A stretch of DNA of 64,000 nucleotides from Alloacidobacterium sp035547425 (lineage in GTDB: Bacteria > Acidobacteriota > Terriglobia > Terriglobales > Acidobacteriaceae): the NCBI GenBank assembly GCA_035547425.1, contig DASZUU010000049.1, positions 185,240 to 249,239 of the forward strand, read 5' to 3'. This document shows, in pieces, positions 17,334 to 26,260 of the stretch. The translations under genes were made by a program, and so were the position numbers. The notes beneath the pieces are model-generated. The model did not search any database and was not told the DNA's origin. It saw only the letters and a list, made by a program, of their open reading frames with translations. Within the stretch, counting starts at the first letter, position 1. The number at the start of each line of letters is the position of its first letter.

Positions 17334-18038
17334 ATGCCAATTTCTGAACAATCCGTAAGCGCGGCCTGCTGGTCGTGCGGCGCTGCGCTGGCTGCCGGCG
17401 CGCCCTTTTGCGATGCCTGCGGCAAGGTGCAGGCTCCGGTGGCAGATGTCTCCTATTTTGAAGTATTCGGATTGCCGCGTAAGCTGGCACTCGACGCAAC
17501 TGTGCTGGAAAAATCGTTCTACAGGTTGAGCCGCAAGCTGCATCCAGATGTGTATGCGCGGGCCACGGAGCAGGAGCAGCAATGGAGCCTCGAACAAACT
17601 TCGCTGCTCAACGATGCTTACCGCACGCTGAAGAATCCGATTACGCGCACGGAATATTTGCTGCGCCTCGAAGGTGTAGAAATCGAGCAGGACCGCTCTT
17701 CTGAAAACGGCGCGAAAAAAGAGTCGCGCGTCCCTGCCGATCTGCTGGAAGAGGTCTTCGAACTGAACATGCAGCTTGAAGAAATGCGGATGAATCGGAA
17801 GATGGGCGAAGATGATCCGCAACTGCGCGGCGATCTGGAAAAAGCCAAGGCTCAGTTTGAAGGCCAGATGGCGGAAAGCGATTCGCAACTGCAGGCTCTC
17901 TGGTCGAATTGGGATGCGGCGATCGACGCCAATAACGAAGCTGCGCAAACCGAAACGAAGAACAAGATGGTGGCCCTGCTTGATCGACGCCGCTACGTTC
18001 GCAATCTTGTGCGCGACGTAAACGAAGCATTGGGATGA
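17334..18038 (+). CDS. hscB: Fe-S co-chaperone HscB with N-terminal zinc ribbon
   Basis: 234 residues from ATG 17334. Residues 12-29 form a C-x2-C-x10-C-x2-C ribbon (CWSCG and CDACG). A J-domain follows, with HPD at 70-72 in LSRKLHPDVYA. The HscB-specific C-terminal three-helix domain that binds IscU follows (LLNDAYRTLKNPITRTEYLL). It recruits cluster-loaded IscU to HscA and stimulates its ATPase. Proteobacterial HscB (about 170 residues) lacks the Cys ribbon, whereas mitochondrial HSC20 has one in the same place. The C-terminal domain also has an acidic/helical insertion around residues 120-150. Confidence 0.9.
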   Translation: MPISEQSVSAACWSCGAALAAGAPFCDACGKVQAPVADVSYFEVFGLPRKLALDATVLEKSFYRLSRKLHPDVYARATEQEQQWSLEQTSLLNDAYRTLKNPITRTEYLLRLEGVEIEQDRSSENGAKKESRVPADLLEEVFELNMQLEEMRMNRKMGEDDPQLRGDLEKAKAQFEGQMAESDSQLQALWSNWDAAIDANNEAAQTETKNKMVALLDRRRYVRNLVRDVNEALG

Positions 18039-18048
18039 AAGGGAAAAG

Positions 18049-18471
18049 ATGCCCCTGGTAAGAATTTCAGTTTCCGATAAGATGTCGCCGGAGAAGCGCA
18101 AAAAGCTGCCGCAGGCTGCCTATGATGCGATGCGCGCAGCCATTTCGATTCCTGAGAACGATCTGTTTGTGGTGCTCACGCCGCATGCGGAAGGCGAGCT
18201 GGTGGTTGATCCGCACTTTATGGGAGTGCACCGGACGGATGATTTTGTGCTGGTGCATGTCACTTTGCGCCGCGGCCGCACGAACGAAGTGAAGCAGGCG
18301 TTTTATCGAGAGGTCACGCGTTTGTTTGGAGAGCGCGCCGGCATTGCTGCCGATGACGTCATGATCGTGCTTTCCGAAAACGATCTCGCCGATTGGTCCT
18401 TCGGCAAAGGCGAGGCGCAATACATTCTCAATCCTCCTGCGCAGGCGCAGAAGGTTGGAGCAGCATCGTGA
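18049..18471 (+). CDS. Tautomerase-superfamily protein inside the isc operon
   Basis: 140 residues starting MPLVRISVSDKMSPEKRKK. Mature Pro-1 is the catalytic base of the 4-oxalocrotonate tautomerase/MSAD superfamily. The length and the segment HVTLRRGRTNEVKQAFYREV suggest a fused double-unit tautomerase (about 130-140 residues) rather than the 60-residue form. It starts 10 nt after hscB, and its stop overlaps the GTG start of hscA, so it is translated as part of the operon. Its substrate and any link to Fe-S assembly are unknown. Confidence 0.75.
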   Translation: MPLVRISVSDKMSPEKRKKLPQAAYDAMRAAISIPENDLFVVLTPHAEGELVVDPHFMGVHRTDDFVLVHVTLRRGRTNEVKQAFYREVTRLFGERAGIAADDVMIVLSENDLADWSFGKGEAQYILNPPAQAQKVGAAS

Positions 18472-20411
18472 GCGAGAATTCACAGGAACGCATCGTTGGC
18501 ATCGATCTGGGCACAACAAACTCGCTCGTAGCCTTCATGCAAGGCGAGCAGCCCGTGGTCATTCCCGGTGAGGATGGCTCAAACCTTGTGCCTTCGGTCG
18601 TAGCCCTCGCGGGCGATGAGCAACGCAAATTCATCGTTGGGAATGGCGCGCGTCAATACCTGATTCAGACGCCTGACAGAGTGATCTATTCCGCCAAGCG
18701 CCTTATGGGCCGCGGGGTAGAAGATGTGCGCGAAGAGCTAAAGCTCTTTCCCTTTCATCTGGCTGAGGATCTGCAAGCCGGTGAAGTATTGCGCATCAAG
18801 CTGGGCAACGAAGAGTTCACGCCGCCGGAGATTTCAGCCTATGTGTTGCGACAGCTGAAAAAGAATGCCGAACGGTATTTTGGCGCGCCGGTAACCAAGG
18901 CCGTGATCACCGTTCCGGCGTACTTCAACGATGCGCAGCGTCAGGCCACAAAAGATGCCGGTCGCATGGCCGGGCTGGAGGTTCTGCGTCTGGTCAATGA
19001 ACCGACCGCAGCGGCTTTGGCCTATGGGCTTGATCGCAACAAGGAAGGCATCGTCGCGGTATACGATCTCGGCGGCGGCACCTTCGACATTTCTATCCTC
19101 AAGCTGCATGAAGGCATCTTCGAGGTCATCGCCACAAACGGCGATACCCACCTTGGCGGCGACGACATCGACAACCTGCTCATTGCCATCGCCATCGACG
19201 ATATTCAGGGTGAATTGGGCATTGATGTGCGCACCAGCCCGGAAACAATCCAGGCCATTCGCAAAGAAGTGATTGCTGCAAAGATTGCGCTCTCATCCGA
19301 CGCCATAGCTCGCATCAGTGTTGATCTGCCCGATGGGAAAAAATATCAGCGGGAGCTGCCGCGCGGGGCCTTCGAGCAGATTATTCAGCCTGTCATCGAG
19401 CGCACGATTGAGCCATGCAAGCAGGCTCTCAAGGACGCAGGTGTGGCTCCTGAGCAGATCGATGAAGTTGTGCTCGTCGGCGGCTCTACGCGAATCCCGG
19501 CAGTACGCAGGCTGACGGACGAAGTTTTCCATCTAAGCGCGCGAGGCAAGAAGCCGCATACCGAGCTGAATCCTGATGAAGTGGTCGCGCTCGGTGCAGC
19601 TGTCCAGGCCAATATTCTTGGTGGTGGCTCAAAAGCTACGGCAGACATGCTGTTGCTCGACGTAACCCCGCTCTCTTTGGGCATCGAAGCTCTGGGCGGT
19701 GTTGTTGCAAAGATCATTCAGCGCAACTCGACCATTCCCGCGTCGGCCACCGAGCACTTCACAACCGGAGTCGATGGCCAGACAAATGTCGCCATCCATG
19801 TTGTGCAGGGTGAGCGTGAAATGGCAAAGGATTGCCGCTCGCTGGCGCGCTTCGATCTGAAAGGCATTCCACCAATGAGCGCGGGACTACCGCGCATCGA
19901 AGTAAAGTTTCTCATCGATGCTAATGGCATCTTGCATGTATCGGCGCGCGAGCAGCGTTCCGGTAAAGAAGCGGAAATCGAAGTAAAGCCGACATATGGC
20001 CTGACCGACGAACAGGTTGAGACGATGATTCTCGATTCGTTCGATCATGCCGAAGCAGATTTTGCCGAGCGGCAGCTCGTGGAAGCGCGCAACGAAGCCG
20101 ATACGATTCTTTCTGCGGTTGAAAAAGCTCCTCAGAATGCCGCATGGCAGCAGTTGACGGACGAAGAGCGCGAACAGATTGCTTCTCTCAAAGACAAGTT
20201 GCAGTTATTGAAGCAGGGCGATGATTTAAAAGCCTTGCGGGCCGGAACAGAAGCGTTGGACAAAGCCACTCGCCGTTTTGCTGAGTTGATGATGGATGCT
20301 GCAGTCTCAACTGCGATCAAGGGCGAGACGATGAGCTCAGCCGGCGATAAGCTGGGTGAAGGACCGACTGCGCCGCATCCCTTTGCTCCCGCAGAAATCA
20401 GCAAGGATTAA
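18468..20411 (+). CDS. hscA: Fe-S assembly Hsp70 chaperone HscA
   Basis: 647 residues from the GTG at 18468, which overlaps the tautomerase stop as GTGA; GGAG lies 8 nt upstream. The ATPase domain opens with VGIDLGTTNSLVAF and has YDLGGGTFDISIL and VVLVGGSTRIPAVR. The substrate domain begins near LLLDVTPLSLGIEALGG. It binds LPPVK of IscU and, with HscB, drives cluster release. Position between hscB and fdx identifies it as HscA rather than DnaK. The C-terminal 25 residues are a short polar tail. Confidence 0.93.
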   Translation: MSENSQERIVGIDLGTTNSLVAFMQGEQPVVIPGEDGSNLVPSVVALAGDEQRKFIVGNGARQYLIQTPDRVIYSAKRLMGRGVEDVREELKLFPFHLAEDLQAGEVLRIKLGNEEFTPPEISAYVLRQLKKNAERYFGAPVTKAVITVPAYFNDAQRQATKDAGRMAGLEVLRLVNEPTAAALAYGLDRNKEGIVAVYDLGGGTFDISILKLHEGIFEVIATNGDTHLGGDDIDNLLIAIAIDDIQGELGIDVRTSPETIQAIRKEVIAAKIALSSDAIARISVDLPDGKKYQRELPRGAFEQIIQPVIERTIEPCKQALKDAGVAPEQIDEVVLVGGSTRIPAVRRLTDEVFHLSARGKKPHTELNPDEVVALGAAVQANILGGGSKATADMLLLDVTPLSLGIEALGGVVAKIIQRNSTIPASATEHFTTGVDGQTNVAIHVVQGEREMAKDCRSLARFDLKGIPPMSAGLPRIEVKFLIDANGILHVSAREQRSGKEAEIEVKPTYGLTDEQVETMILDSFDHAEADFAERQLVEARNEADTILSAVEKAPQNAAWQQLTDEEREQIASLKDKLQLLKQGDDLKALRAGTEALDKATRRFAELMMDAAVSTAIKGETMSSAGDKLGEGPTAPHPFAPAEISKD

Positions 20412-20418
20412 AAGACCT

Positions 20419-20853
20419 ATGAGTGACGTGAAGACTGAGCAGGAAATTGATTTGACGAAACCGCCGGCGCCAAACATGGTGCGTGTAACATTTTTGCCCG
20501 AGGGCAAGACGGTCGAATTTGAATTTGGCACTATGCCCTATGATCATCATGGCAAGCCTATGTCGTTTCTCGATGTGGCAGAGAATTACGGTATCTTTCT
20601 TGACCATGCCTGCGGCGGATCATGTGCCTGCACTACCTGCCATCTATGGATCAAGGAAGGCGCTCAGGGCTTAAGTGAAGCGGATGACGACGAGCTCGAC
20701 CGCCTGGATATGGCTGCCGACCTGCAGTTGAATTCGCGCCTCGGATGCCAGGCCGTGATCACCAGGCCCGGCGCCTATATTGTCGAAATTCCCAAGTGGA
20801 ACCGGAATTATGTTTCCGAAGGCAAACCGCTCGCTTTGGCGGAGGAGAAATAA
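20419..20853 (+). CDS. fdx: [2Fe-2S] ferredoxin, ISC adrenodoxin type
   Basis: 144 residues from ATG 20419. Cluster ligands follow the ISC Fdx pattern: C65-x5-C71-x2-C74 (HACGGSCACTTCHLW) and C110 (RLGCQAV). It supplies electrons for cluster assembly on IscU. The N-terminal 20 residues (Lys/Glu/Pro-rich) and the segment FGTMPYDHHGKPMSFL are longer than in E. coli Fdx. Its stop overlaps the iscX start (TAATG). Confidence 0.93.
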   Translation: MSDVKTEQEIDLTKPPAPNMVRVTFLPEGKTVEFEFGTMPYDHHGKPMSFLDVAENYGIFLDHACGGSCACTTCHLWIKEGAQGLSEADDDELDRLDMAADLQLNSRLGCQAVITRPGAYIVEIPKWNRNYVSEGKPLALAEEK

Positions 20854-21071
20854 TGGCTCGCGAAATTTATTGGTCCGATGCGGAAGAGATTGGAATTCAG
20901 CTGCAGGAGAAATTTCCTGATACCGATCCATTGACGGTGCGTTTCACCGATCTGCACAAATACGTCACCGAATTGGAAGGCTTTGCCGATGACCCAACAA
21001 AATCAAATGAATCAAAGCTGGAAGCCATTCAGATGGCTTGGCATGAAGAATACGAAGACGCAAATAAATAG
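20853..21071 (+). CDS. iscX: Fe-S assembly protein IscX
   Basis: 72 residues, start overlapping the fdx stop. IYWSDAEEIGIQLQEKFPD and FTDLHKYVTELEGF with many acidic residues are characteristic of IscX (YfhJ), which binds IscS and iron and modulates desulfurase activity. As in E. coli, it is the last gene of the operon. The next gene is convergent, with only 10 bp between stops. Confidence 0.93.
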   Translation: MAREIYWSDAEEIGIQLQEKFPDTDPLTVRFTDLHKYVTELEGFADDPTKSNESKLEAIQMAWHEEYEDANK

Positions 21072-21081
21072 AACTGCCGGC

Positions 21082-23199
21082 CTACTCTACTGCAAATAGA
21101 GGCGCGGCCAGCATTTCCTCTCTGAGTCGAATCAGAATCCCCGATAGCTGATTCGCAATCGACAGGCTGCTGTTATTTGCCTCTTCCGCGGAAATGGCAA
21201 GCTGCTGCGGGCGCTCGATTTCTGCTTCACGTTGCTCTCCCGGCTTCTGTTGTATTTCCAGATAATGCGCCATATCTTTCAGCGTGCGCTTGCAGGATTG
21301 ATCGAAATCTTCAAGCGCCGCCAGCAATTCCGCTGAGGGTTTTTCTGCCGTGCCAAAGGCCCGATACTGCAACAATGCCAGCTCCAGAAGATAAAAGGTT
21401 CTAAGCATGGCCTGCCAGCGTCGAATTCGATCGCGTGCTGCCATGTGCTGGTTCCGTTTCGCTCCCAGTTCAAACGGCACTGCGTCGGCTTGGGCATTCA
21501 CGATGGAAAAGTTGCCGTAAATTATGTCTCTCAGGCGACGAGCATTCGTAATCAATGCGACATCCGGCCTTCGAGCATTCAGCAGTGTCAAATCAGCCAG
21601 CAGATTGAGATTCCTGCAGAAGACGCTCACCATTTGCGCCGTTGCACTTGTGGGCTGCAGCCGATCGAATACCAGCCACATCATCACAATGCCCAGCAGA
21701 ACGCCGAGCGCACGATCGCGCGCAATCGCGAGGGACAGTTGAATCGTGAAGTCGTTCACGTGAATGAGATAAAAAGCGAGCGCAATTTGCAGGCCGCAGT
21801 AAGAAAGGCGGGAGCTGGCGGTTCCAATCCATCCGGCAATAAAAGAAACGCCAACAAATAGAAGTGTGAATCCAACGATGGAATCGATATATGGAAGAAC
21901 GAATATCTGTGCCCCCAAGCCAAAGACGAATCCACCCAGAACAGCTCCCGCAATACGCAAAACCTGCTTCTGCCGCGATGAGCCTACCGTGGACAGCGCC
22001 GTTAATACGCATGTGGTGACCGATGTGGATAAGCCCGGCCATGCAAGCGAAACATAGAGGATGTAGCACAGCATTCCTGCCAGGCTGCCGCTCAATGCAA
22101 AGTACAAATGCTCAGGATTCGTAAATGCATCCCGCACAAGAGCCCCGCCTTCATTGACAGGTTCATGCGCAAGCAAGCGGAATGACTCGATCGATGCCGT
22201 GCCTGCAATTACACGAGGGATAAGCGCAATCATCTCCTCCAACTCGCGAAGCAGCGATGTTGTGGCAGGGATTGCGGCTGCCTCCAGGTTTGGAGGCGTC
22301 GCACCACTCGGCAGGCATTGTTGAATCTCTGCAAGCTGTCGTGCGAGTAAGCCTGACAATTGTCTGTCTGTGTCAGAAATCTGCGGGTGCGCATGCATCA
22401 AAGCAGCCGTAAAATCAATCGAGCGCCCAACCAGAGATACAACGGCCTGCATCTTGGCGCGATACAGAGACTCGTAATTCGATCGGACCAGTTGCCTGCG
22501 CAATCCGCCTACACCCACCATGGCGTACTGCGTGAGTTTGCGCTCGTTCTCTGCAGAAACAGAAGCATGCTTTGCATAACAATCGAGCAATTGTTGCAGC
22601 GCTTCCAGTCGAATTTTCAATCCGATAATCAGTTCATCTTCTTTGCGGAAGGCATGAAAAACGGCCTCGACCGCGAGGGTTACTGCGGCGCCGATAGCCG
22701 GCGCTAATACCTGCCAAAGCGTTCTTTCCAGATTAAGCTCGGCTGGCCCCGGCAGATACCACGTGGCAATCGCCGTGGTTCCCATCAGTCCAATGGCGCT
22801 GGCAATGCTGTAATTCGTCAGCGTGCGAATCAGAAAAAAGATAAGGAAGAGGCTGAACGCCTCCCATAAAAAATGCGTAAGCGGAATCGATGCGAACATC
22901 CTGGCTCCCACCGGAACAAAGAGGGTGGCCAACGCAATCGCGATCAGCAGATTCACTGCTGACCTCGCAGTAGAAACAAGGTTTTCGCGCGAGATTAAAA
23001 ACGCATACAAGGGGCCGGTTGCGCCACCCGGGATGCGAAAGGTCATGATGAGGATCATGGTGATGGTTGCTGCAATCACCATGCGGGCAACCATCAGCCC
23101 TCGCCCCGGATACGGCGCCAACTCATTGCGGAGAAAATCAACAAACCATGCAGCGAAGCTGCGTGTATCCGTCCGCGTGGCTGTCGTTGCAGTCGCCAT
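21082..23199 (-). CDS. FUSC-family inner-membrane efflux protein (MdtO/AaeB-like)
   Basis: 705 residues with two sets of membrane helices (about residues 40-190 and 370-510) separated by and followed by soluble helical regions, the two-repeat architecture of FUSC/aromatic acid exporters. FRIPGGATGPLYAFLISREN is a conserved opening motif. With the HlyD-type adaptor, YtcA and TolC encoded upstream, it forms a predicted tripartite exporter for aromatic acids or drugs. It begins only 1 nt after the adaptor stop, last gene of the operon. Confidence 0.8.
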   Translation of the reverse strand: MATATTATRTDTRSFAAWFVDFLRNELAPYPGRGLMVARMVIAATITMILIMTFRIPGGATGPLYAFLISRENLVSTARSAVNLLIAIALATLFVPVGARMFASIPLTHFLWEAFSLFLIFFLIRTLTNYSIASAIGLMGTTAIATWYLPGPAELNLERTLWQVLAPAIGAAVTLAVEAVFHAFRKEDELIIGLKIRLEALQQLLDCYAKHASVSAENERKLTQYAMVGVGGLRRQLVRSNYESLYRAKMQAVVSLVGRSIDFTAALMHAHPQISDTDRQLSGLLARQLAEIQQCLPSGATPPNLEAAAIPATTSLLRELEEMIALIPRVIAGTASIESFRLLAHEPVNEGGALVRDAFTNPEHLYFALSGSLAGMLCYILYVSLAWPGLSTSVTTCVLTALSTVGSSRQKQVLRIAGAVLGGFVFGLGAQIFVLPYIDSIVGFTLLFVGVSFIAGWIGTASSRLSYCGLQIALAFYLIHVNDFTIQLSLAIARDRALGVLLGIVMMWLVFDRLQPTSATAQMVSVFCRNLNLLADLTLLNARRPDVALITNARRLRDIIYGNFSIVNAQADAVPFELGAKRNQHMAARDRIRRWQAMLRTFYLLELALLQYRAFGTAEKPSAELLAALEDFDQSCKRTLKDMAHYLEIQQKPGEQREAEIERPQQLAISAEEANNSSLSIANQLSGILIRLREEMLAAPLFAVE

Positions 23200-23200
23200 G

Positions 23201-24433
23201 CTATTTCTGTGCGGAAGAAGATTCGCCGCGAATGACGACCACGGCTGATTCGCTCAAGCGAAAAATATCATTCGGACCGGAATCTATGCGAATACGCACA
23301 GGAAAACGCGACGCAAGATGAACCCAGTTCAGCGTGCGCTGTACATCGGGCAATCCCTGAGAAATTCTGCCGACGATATCTGCGTCCGGCGTAACACCAA
23401 ATCCAATACTGTCTACCACGCCGTGGAAACGGATATTCGGTCGCGAGAGCACATATACATCGGCCTTCATACCGGGATGTATGTGATGAAGTTGCGTCTC
23501 GCGGAAGTTTGCAACGGCCCACCATGTGCGCGTATCGATTAGCGTGAAAACCTGCTGGCCAGCGTGCGCATAGGCTCCTTCTGAAATGGTGAGATTCGTC
23601 ACGCGTCCGTCAAACGGCGCAATGTAGCGGCAATTATCGAGATTGTATTGCGCCAGATCGATAGCAGAATTGCGCGCCGGACGCTGAGCGGTCAACGGCT
23701 CCAGCGTAGTAACGGCGTGGGTTGCCTGCTGTACCTGCTGGTGGCTTTGTTCAAGCATGGCTTCTGCCTGCTGATACTGCGCGTTCGCTGATTGCAGCCT
23801 TGCCTGTGCGAGCGCAAGCTGGGAACGAGCTTGTTGCGAAGCCTGTTGCCGCGTCGTCTGCAAAGTGCGGGCCTGATCGATCTGATCGACCGTGACAAAT
23901 TGTTTTGCCAGCAAAGGCTCAATGCGATGCAGGTTGTTCGTTGCATATGCCAGTTCGGCATCTGCGCGGTCCACCGCGGCCTTGGCATTGGCAACGTCCG
24001 CCTTCGCCTCATCGACCGCCGCAGCCGACCGGGCCACATTCGCTTCGGCGCTGCGGGTATTTGCTTTGGCCACATCGACAGCGCTGCTTTGCGATGCAAT
24101 CGTACGGCTCTCGTCCACAATCTGTCCTTCAAGAGCCGATTGCTCCGACTTTGCCTGTTCCAAAGCGTATGCATAGGGTCTCTCGTCAATGTCAAAAAGA
24201 AGATCGCCTTGCTTCACCAGCTGGTTGTCGGCAACGTTCAGCTTTACAATCGGGCCATTCACGATCGGCGCCACGCCAATAAAATTTGCGAAAAGCTCCG
24301 CATCGTCCGTGCGCGGATTTTCCGTAGTGGCGCGCAGTACCAGCGCTCCGGTGACGATAGCGCATACGACGGACGCGATGCTGATAAAGCGTCCAACCCG
24401 GCGTCGTTGTTCTTCCGTTTCGATGAGCGCCAT
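23201..24433 (-). CDS. HlyD-family periplasmic adaptor (MdtN/EmrA-like)
   Basis: 410 residues. A single N-terminal anchor (ISIASVVCAIVTGALVLRA) is followed by the first lipoyl half with VNGPIVKLNVADNQLVKQGD. A very long Ala/Gln-rich alpha-hairpin spans about residues 75-265, then comes the second lipoyl half IAPFDGRVTNLTISEGAYAH and a barrel ending at a C-terminal basic stretch. It connects the FUSC pump to the TolC channel. It starts 11 nt after ytcA in the same operon. Confidence 0.85.
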   Translation of the reverse strand: MALIETEEQRRRVGRFISIASVVCAIVTGALVLRATTENPRTDDAELFANFIGVAPIVNGPIVKLNVADNQLVKQGDLLFDIDERPYAYALEQAKSEQSALEGQIVDESRTIASQSSAVDVAKANTRSAEANVARSAAAVDEAKADVANAKAAVDRADAELAYATNNLHRIEPLLAKQFVTVDQIDQARTLQTTRQQASQQARSQLALAQARLQSANAQYQQAEAMLEQSHQQVQQATHAVTTLEPLTAQRPARNSAIDLAQYNLDNCRYIAPFDGRVTNLTISEGAYAHAGQQVFTLIDTRTWWAVANFRETQLHHIHPGMKADVYVLSRPNIRFHGVVDSIGFGVTPDADIVGRISQGLPDVQRTLNWVHLASRFPVRIRIDSGPNDIFRLSESAVVVIRGESSSAQK

Positions 24434-24444
24434 ATGTCCTCAGT

Positions 24445-24744
24445 TCAGCTGAAAAAAATCAGCCAGATCGTAAATGCAAAAAAAGCTGCAATGCAGGGAT
24501 ATACAAGAATTGTCGGCGTAATGTACTTATCGATATGCAGCCGTGCAAAAAGCCAGTAAGCCACGGCTGCCAAAGCAATGCCCACTGCAATGCAGGCCAA
24601 CCATGCAGGGAAAAAAGAGCCGAGAATATTGAAGGATGGCGCCCGGCCGCATCCCGATAAAAATATAAGGCTCATTACAGCAACCGTGCCGATCAATTGT
24701 TTCTGCAAAGCAAGCACCTGCCGCCTTCCTTTCCTGCCCATCAT
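24445..24744 (-). CDS. ytcA: YtcA-family small membrane lipoprotein
   Basis: 99 residues. A basic N-terminus (MMGRKGRRQVLALQ) leads into a hydrophobic stretch with lipobox LSGC. The segment GCGRAPSFNILGSFFPAW is the YtcA hallmark, followed by two helices. In E. coli, ytcA sits directly upstream of mdtNOP, and here it sits between the TolC and MdtN homologues, supporting a role in that exporter. ATG 24744 overlaps the tolC stop, so it is probably translationally coupled. The function is not established. Confidence 0.75.
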   Translation of the reverse strand: MMGRKGRRQVLALQKQLIGTVAVMSLIFLSGCGRAPSFNILGSFFPAWLACIAVGIALAAVAYWLFARLHIDKYITPTILVYPCIAAFFAFTIWLIFFS

Positions 24745-26216
24745 GGCCCCGTCTTTGCCGGCTGCACTGCCAGCAGATCGGCTGTGCGAAATGCAAGGTT
24801 CGCCACTTGCAACAGCAATTGCGTGCGAGCCGTTACATTCTCGGCGCTCGCCTGCGCTAAAGCTTTCTGCGCCGCAACCACATCCAGCAGATTGCGAACG
24901 CCATAACCGTAGGATTCCCGCGCCGCGGCATAGGATTGGTCAGCCGAAGCCATCAGCGCCGCAGCTGCTTCCTGCTGCCGCTCCGCTGTTTTTACATTGG
25001 AGTAGGCTGCCCATACCTGGTTGGCAATTTCGTCGCGCAAAGCATCGATCTCGGCTAATGTAGCTGCTTTTTCAGCCCTGGCCTGCGCAACATCGTGCTC
25101 GCGCCGCGCGCCGTCGAAGAGCGTCCATTTCAGCCCGAGGTTGACGTTCCAGACTTCTCCAGTCGCATAAGCCGGCGGTAGCAGCGCTTCTTGTCCTTGC
25201 TGCCCATATTGGCGGCTTAAACCTCCATCGCCGCTGATGCTGAGGGTTGGGAAATAAGCCGAGCGCGCTTGCCTGATGACCGCATCGGCAGAACGCAGTT
25301 GCGCCAGTCGCGCTTTCAAATCGGGGCGCTGCTCCATAGCGCGATCGATGGCTGCATCGACAGACTCGGTTAATTCTCCCGGCATCTTCAATGCATCGAT
25401 CTTCTGAATATTCAGCACGGTATCCGGTGGCAGGCCAAGAACAGTTGCCAATTCCCCGCGCGCAATCTCCTCAGCGCCAATTGCTGATTGAACATCATAC
25501 TGCGCCTGCGCCCTGGCTGCCGTTGCTTCCAGCACATCGGGCTTTGTGGCTAATCCATGTGTTAACCGGGCCTGCGCATCTTCCTCGACAGCTTGTGCGT
25601 TCTTCAGGCTGATCTCTGCCGCTGCTCGCAACCCTACGGCGTTCAACAGGCGATAATACGCCGAGCTCACTTGGAAAATGATTGTCAGATGCGTGTTGTT
25701 GAAAGTCATATTGGCAGAAAGCAGCCTCGCCTTGGCTGCATCAATCGCGCCGCTCCGTCCGCCAAAGTCGAAGATCAGGTATTCCAGATGAATTTCCGGA
25801 GAAAATGAGCCATACGTCTGCCGGTAGAAGTCAGAGTTCAGCAGCACGCGCACGCGAGATGTATTCGCCACCGCAAGCGCGGCTACCGTCGGATAAAGCT
25901 CGCTGCGCGCAATTCCCACCGCTGCTGCGCGGGCCTTTGCCTGCTGCCATGCCAGGCGTGTTTCGGGATTATGCTGCTCCGCCAAATCGATCAGTTCCGG
26001 AAGTGTGTATGTCTTCGTCGTGTCGATTTGATATTTCGATTCAGGAACAGACGAAAGCTGCTTCGTTAGCTCTGTTTCTTCTCGTCCGTGCCAAGGCTTA
26101 TCCGGAGAAGCCGGCGCATTTTGCCCTGACAACGAGAACGCGCTGCAGCATGTCACCAGCAATATCGCTATTCGCAGGGAGCAATGGGCCATTGAGGTCA
26201 GAAAACTCGTTCTCAT
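24741..26216 (-). CDS. TolC-family outer-membrane efflux protein (MdtP-like)
   Basis: 491 residues with a signal peptide. Two repeated halves are rich in Ala/Gln/Arg heptads (ELIDLAEQHNPETRLAWQQA and later EMAL-type helices with LAQASAENVTARTQLLLQVA), as in the TolC alpha-barrel. YTLPELIDLAEQHNPET is the usual start of the mature domain. It provides the outer-membrane channel for the HlyD/FUSC exporter. First gene of the minus-strand operon, with AGGGG about 11 nt before the ATG. Confidence 0.88.
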   Translation of the reverse strand: MRTSFLTSMAHCSLRIAILLVTCCSAFSLSGQNAPASPDKPWHGREETELTKQLSSVPESKYQIDTTKTYTLPELIDLAEQHNPETRLAWQQAKARAAAVGIARSELYPTVAALAVANTSRVRVLLNSDFYRQTYGSFSPEIHLEYLIFDFGGRSGAIDAAKARLLSANMTFNNTHLTIIFQVSSAYYRLLNAVGLRAAAEISLKNAQAVEEDAQARLTHGLATKPDVLEATAARAQAQYDVQSAIGAEEIARGELATVLGLPPDTVLNIQKIDALKMPGELTESVDAAIDRAMEQRPDLKARLAQLRSADAVIRQARSAYFPTLSISGDGGLSRQYGQQGQEALLPPAYATGEVWNVNLGLKWTLFDGARREHDVAQARAEKAATLAEIDALRDEIANQVWAAYSNVKTAERQQEAAAALMASADQSYAAARESYGYGVRNLLDVVAAQKALAQASAENVTARTQLLLQVANLAFRTADLLAVQPAKTGP

Positions 26217-26260
26217 TTTGCTGTAACCCCTGCACGAATCGCAAGAAGAAGAAGCATCTT

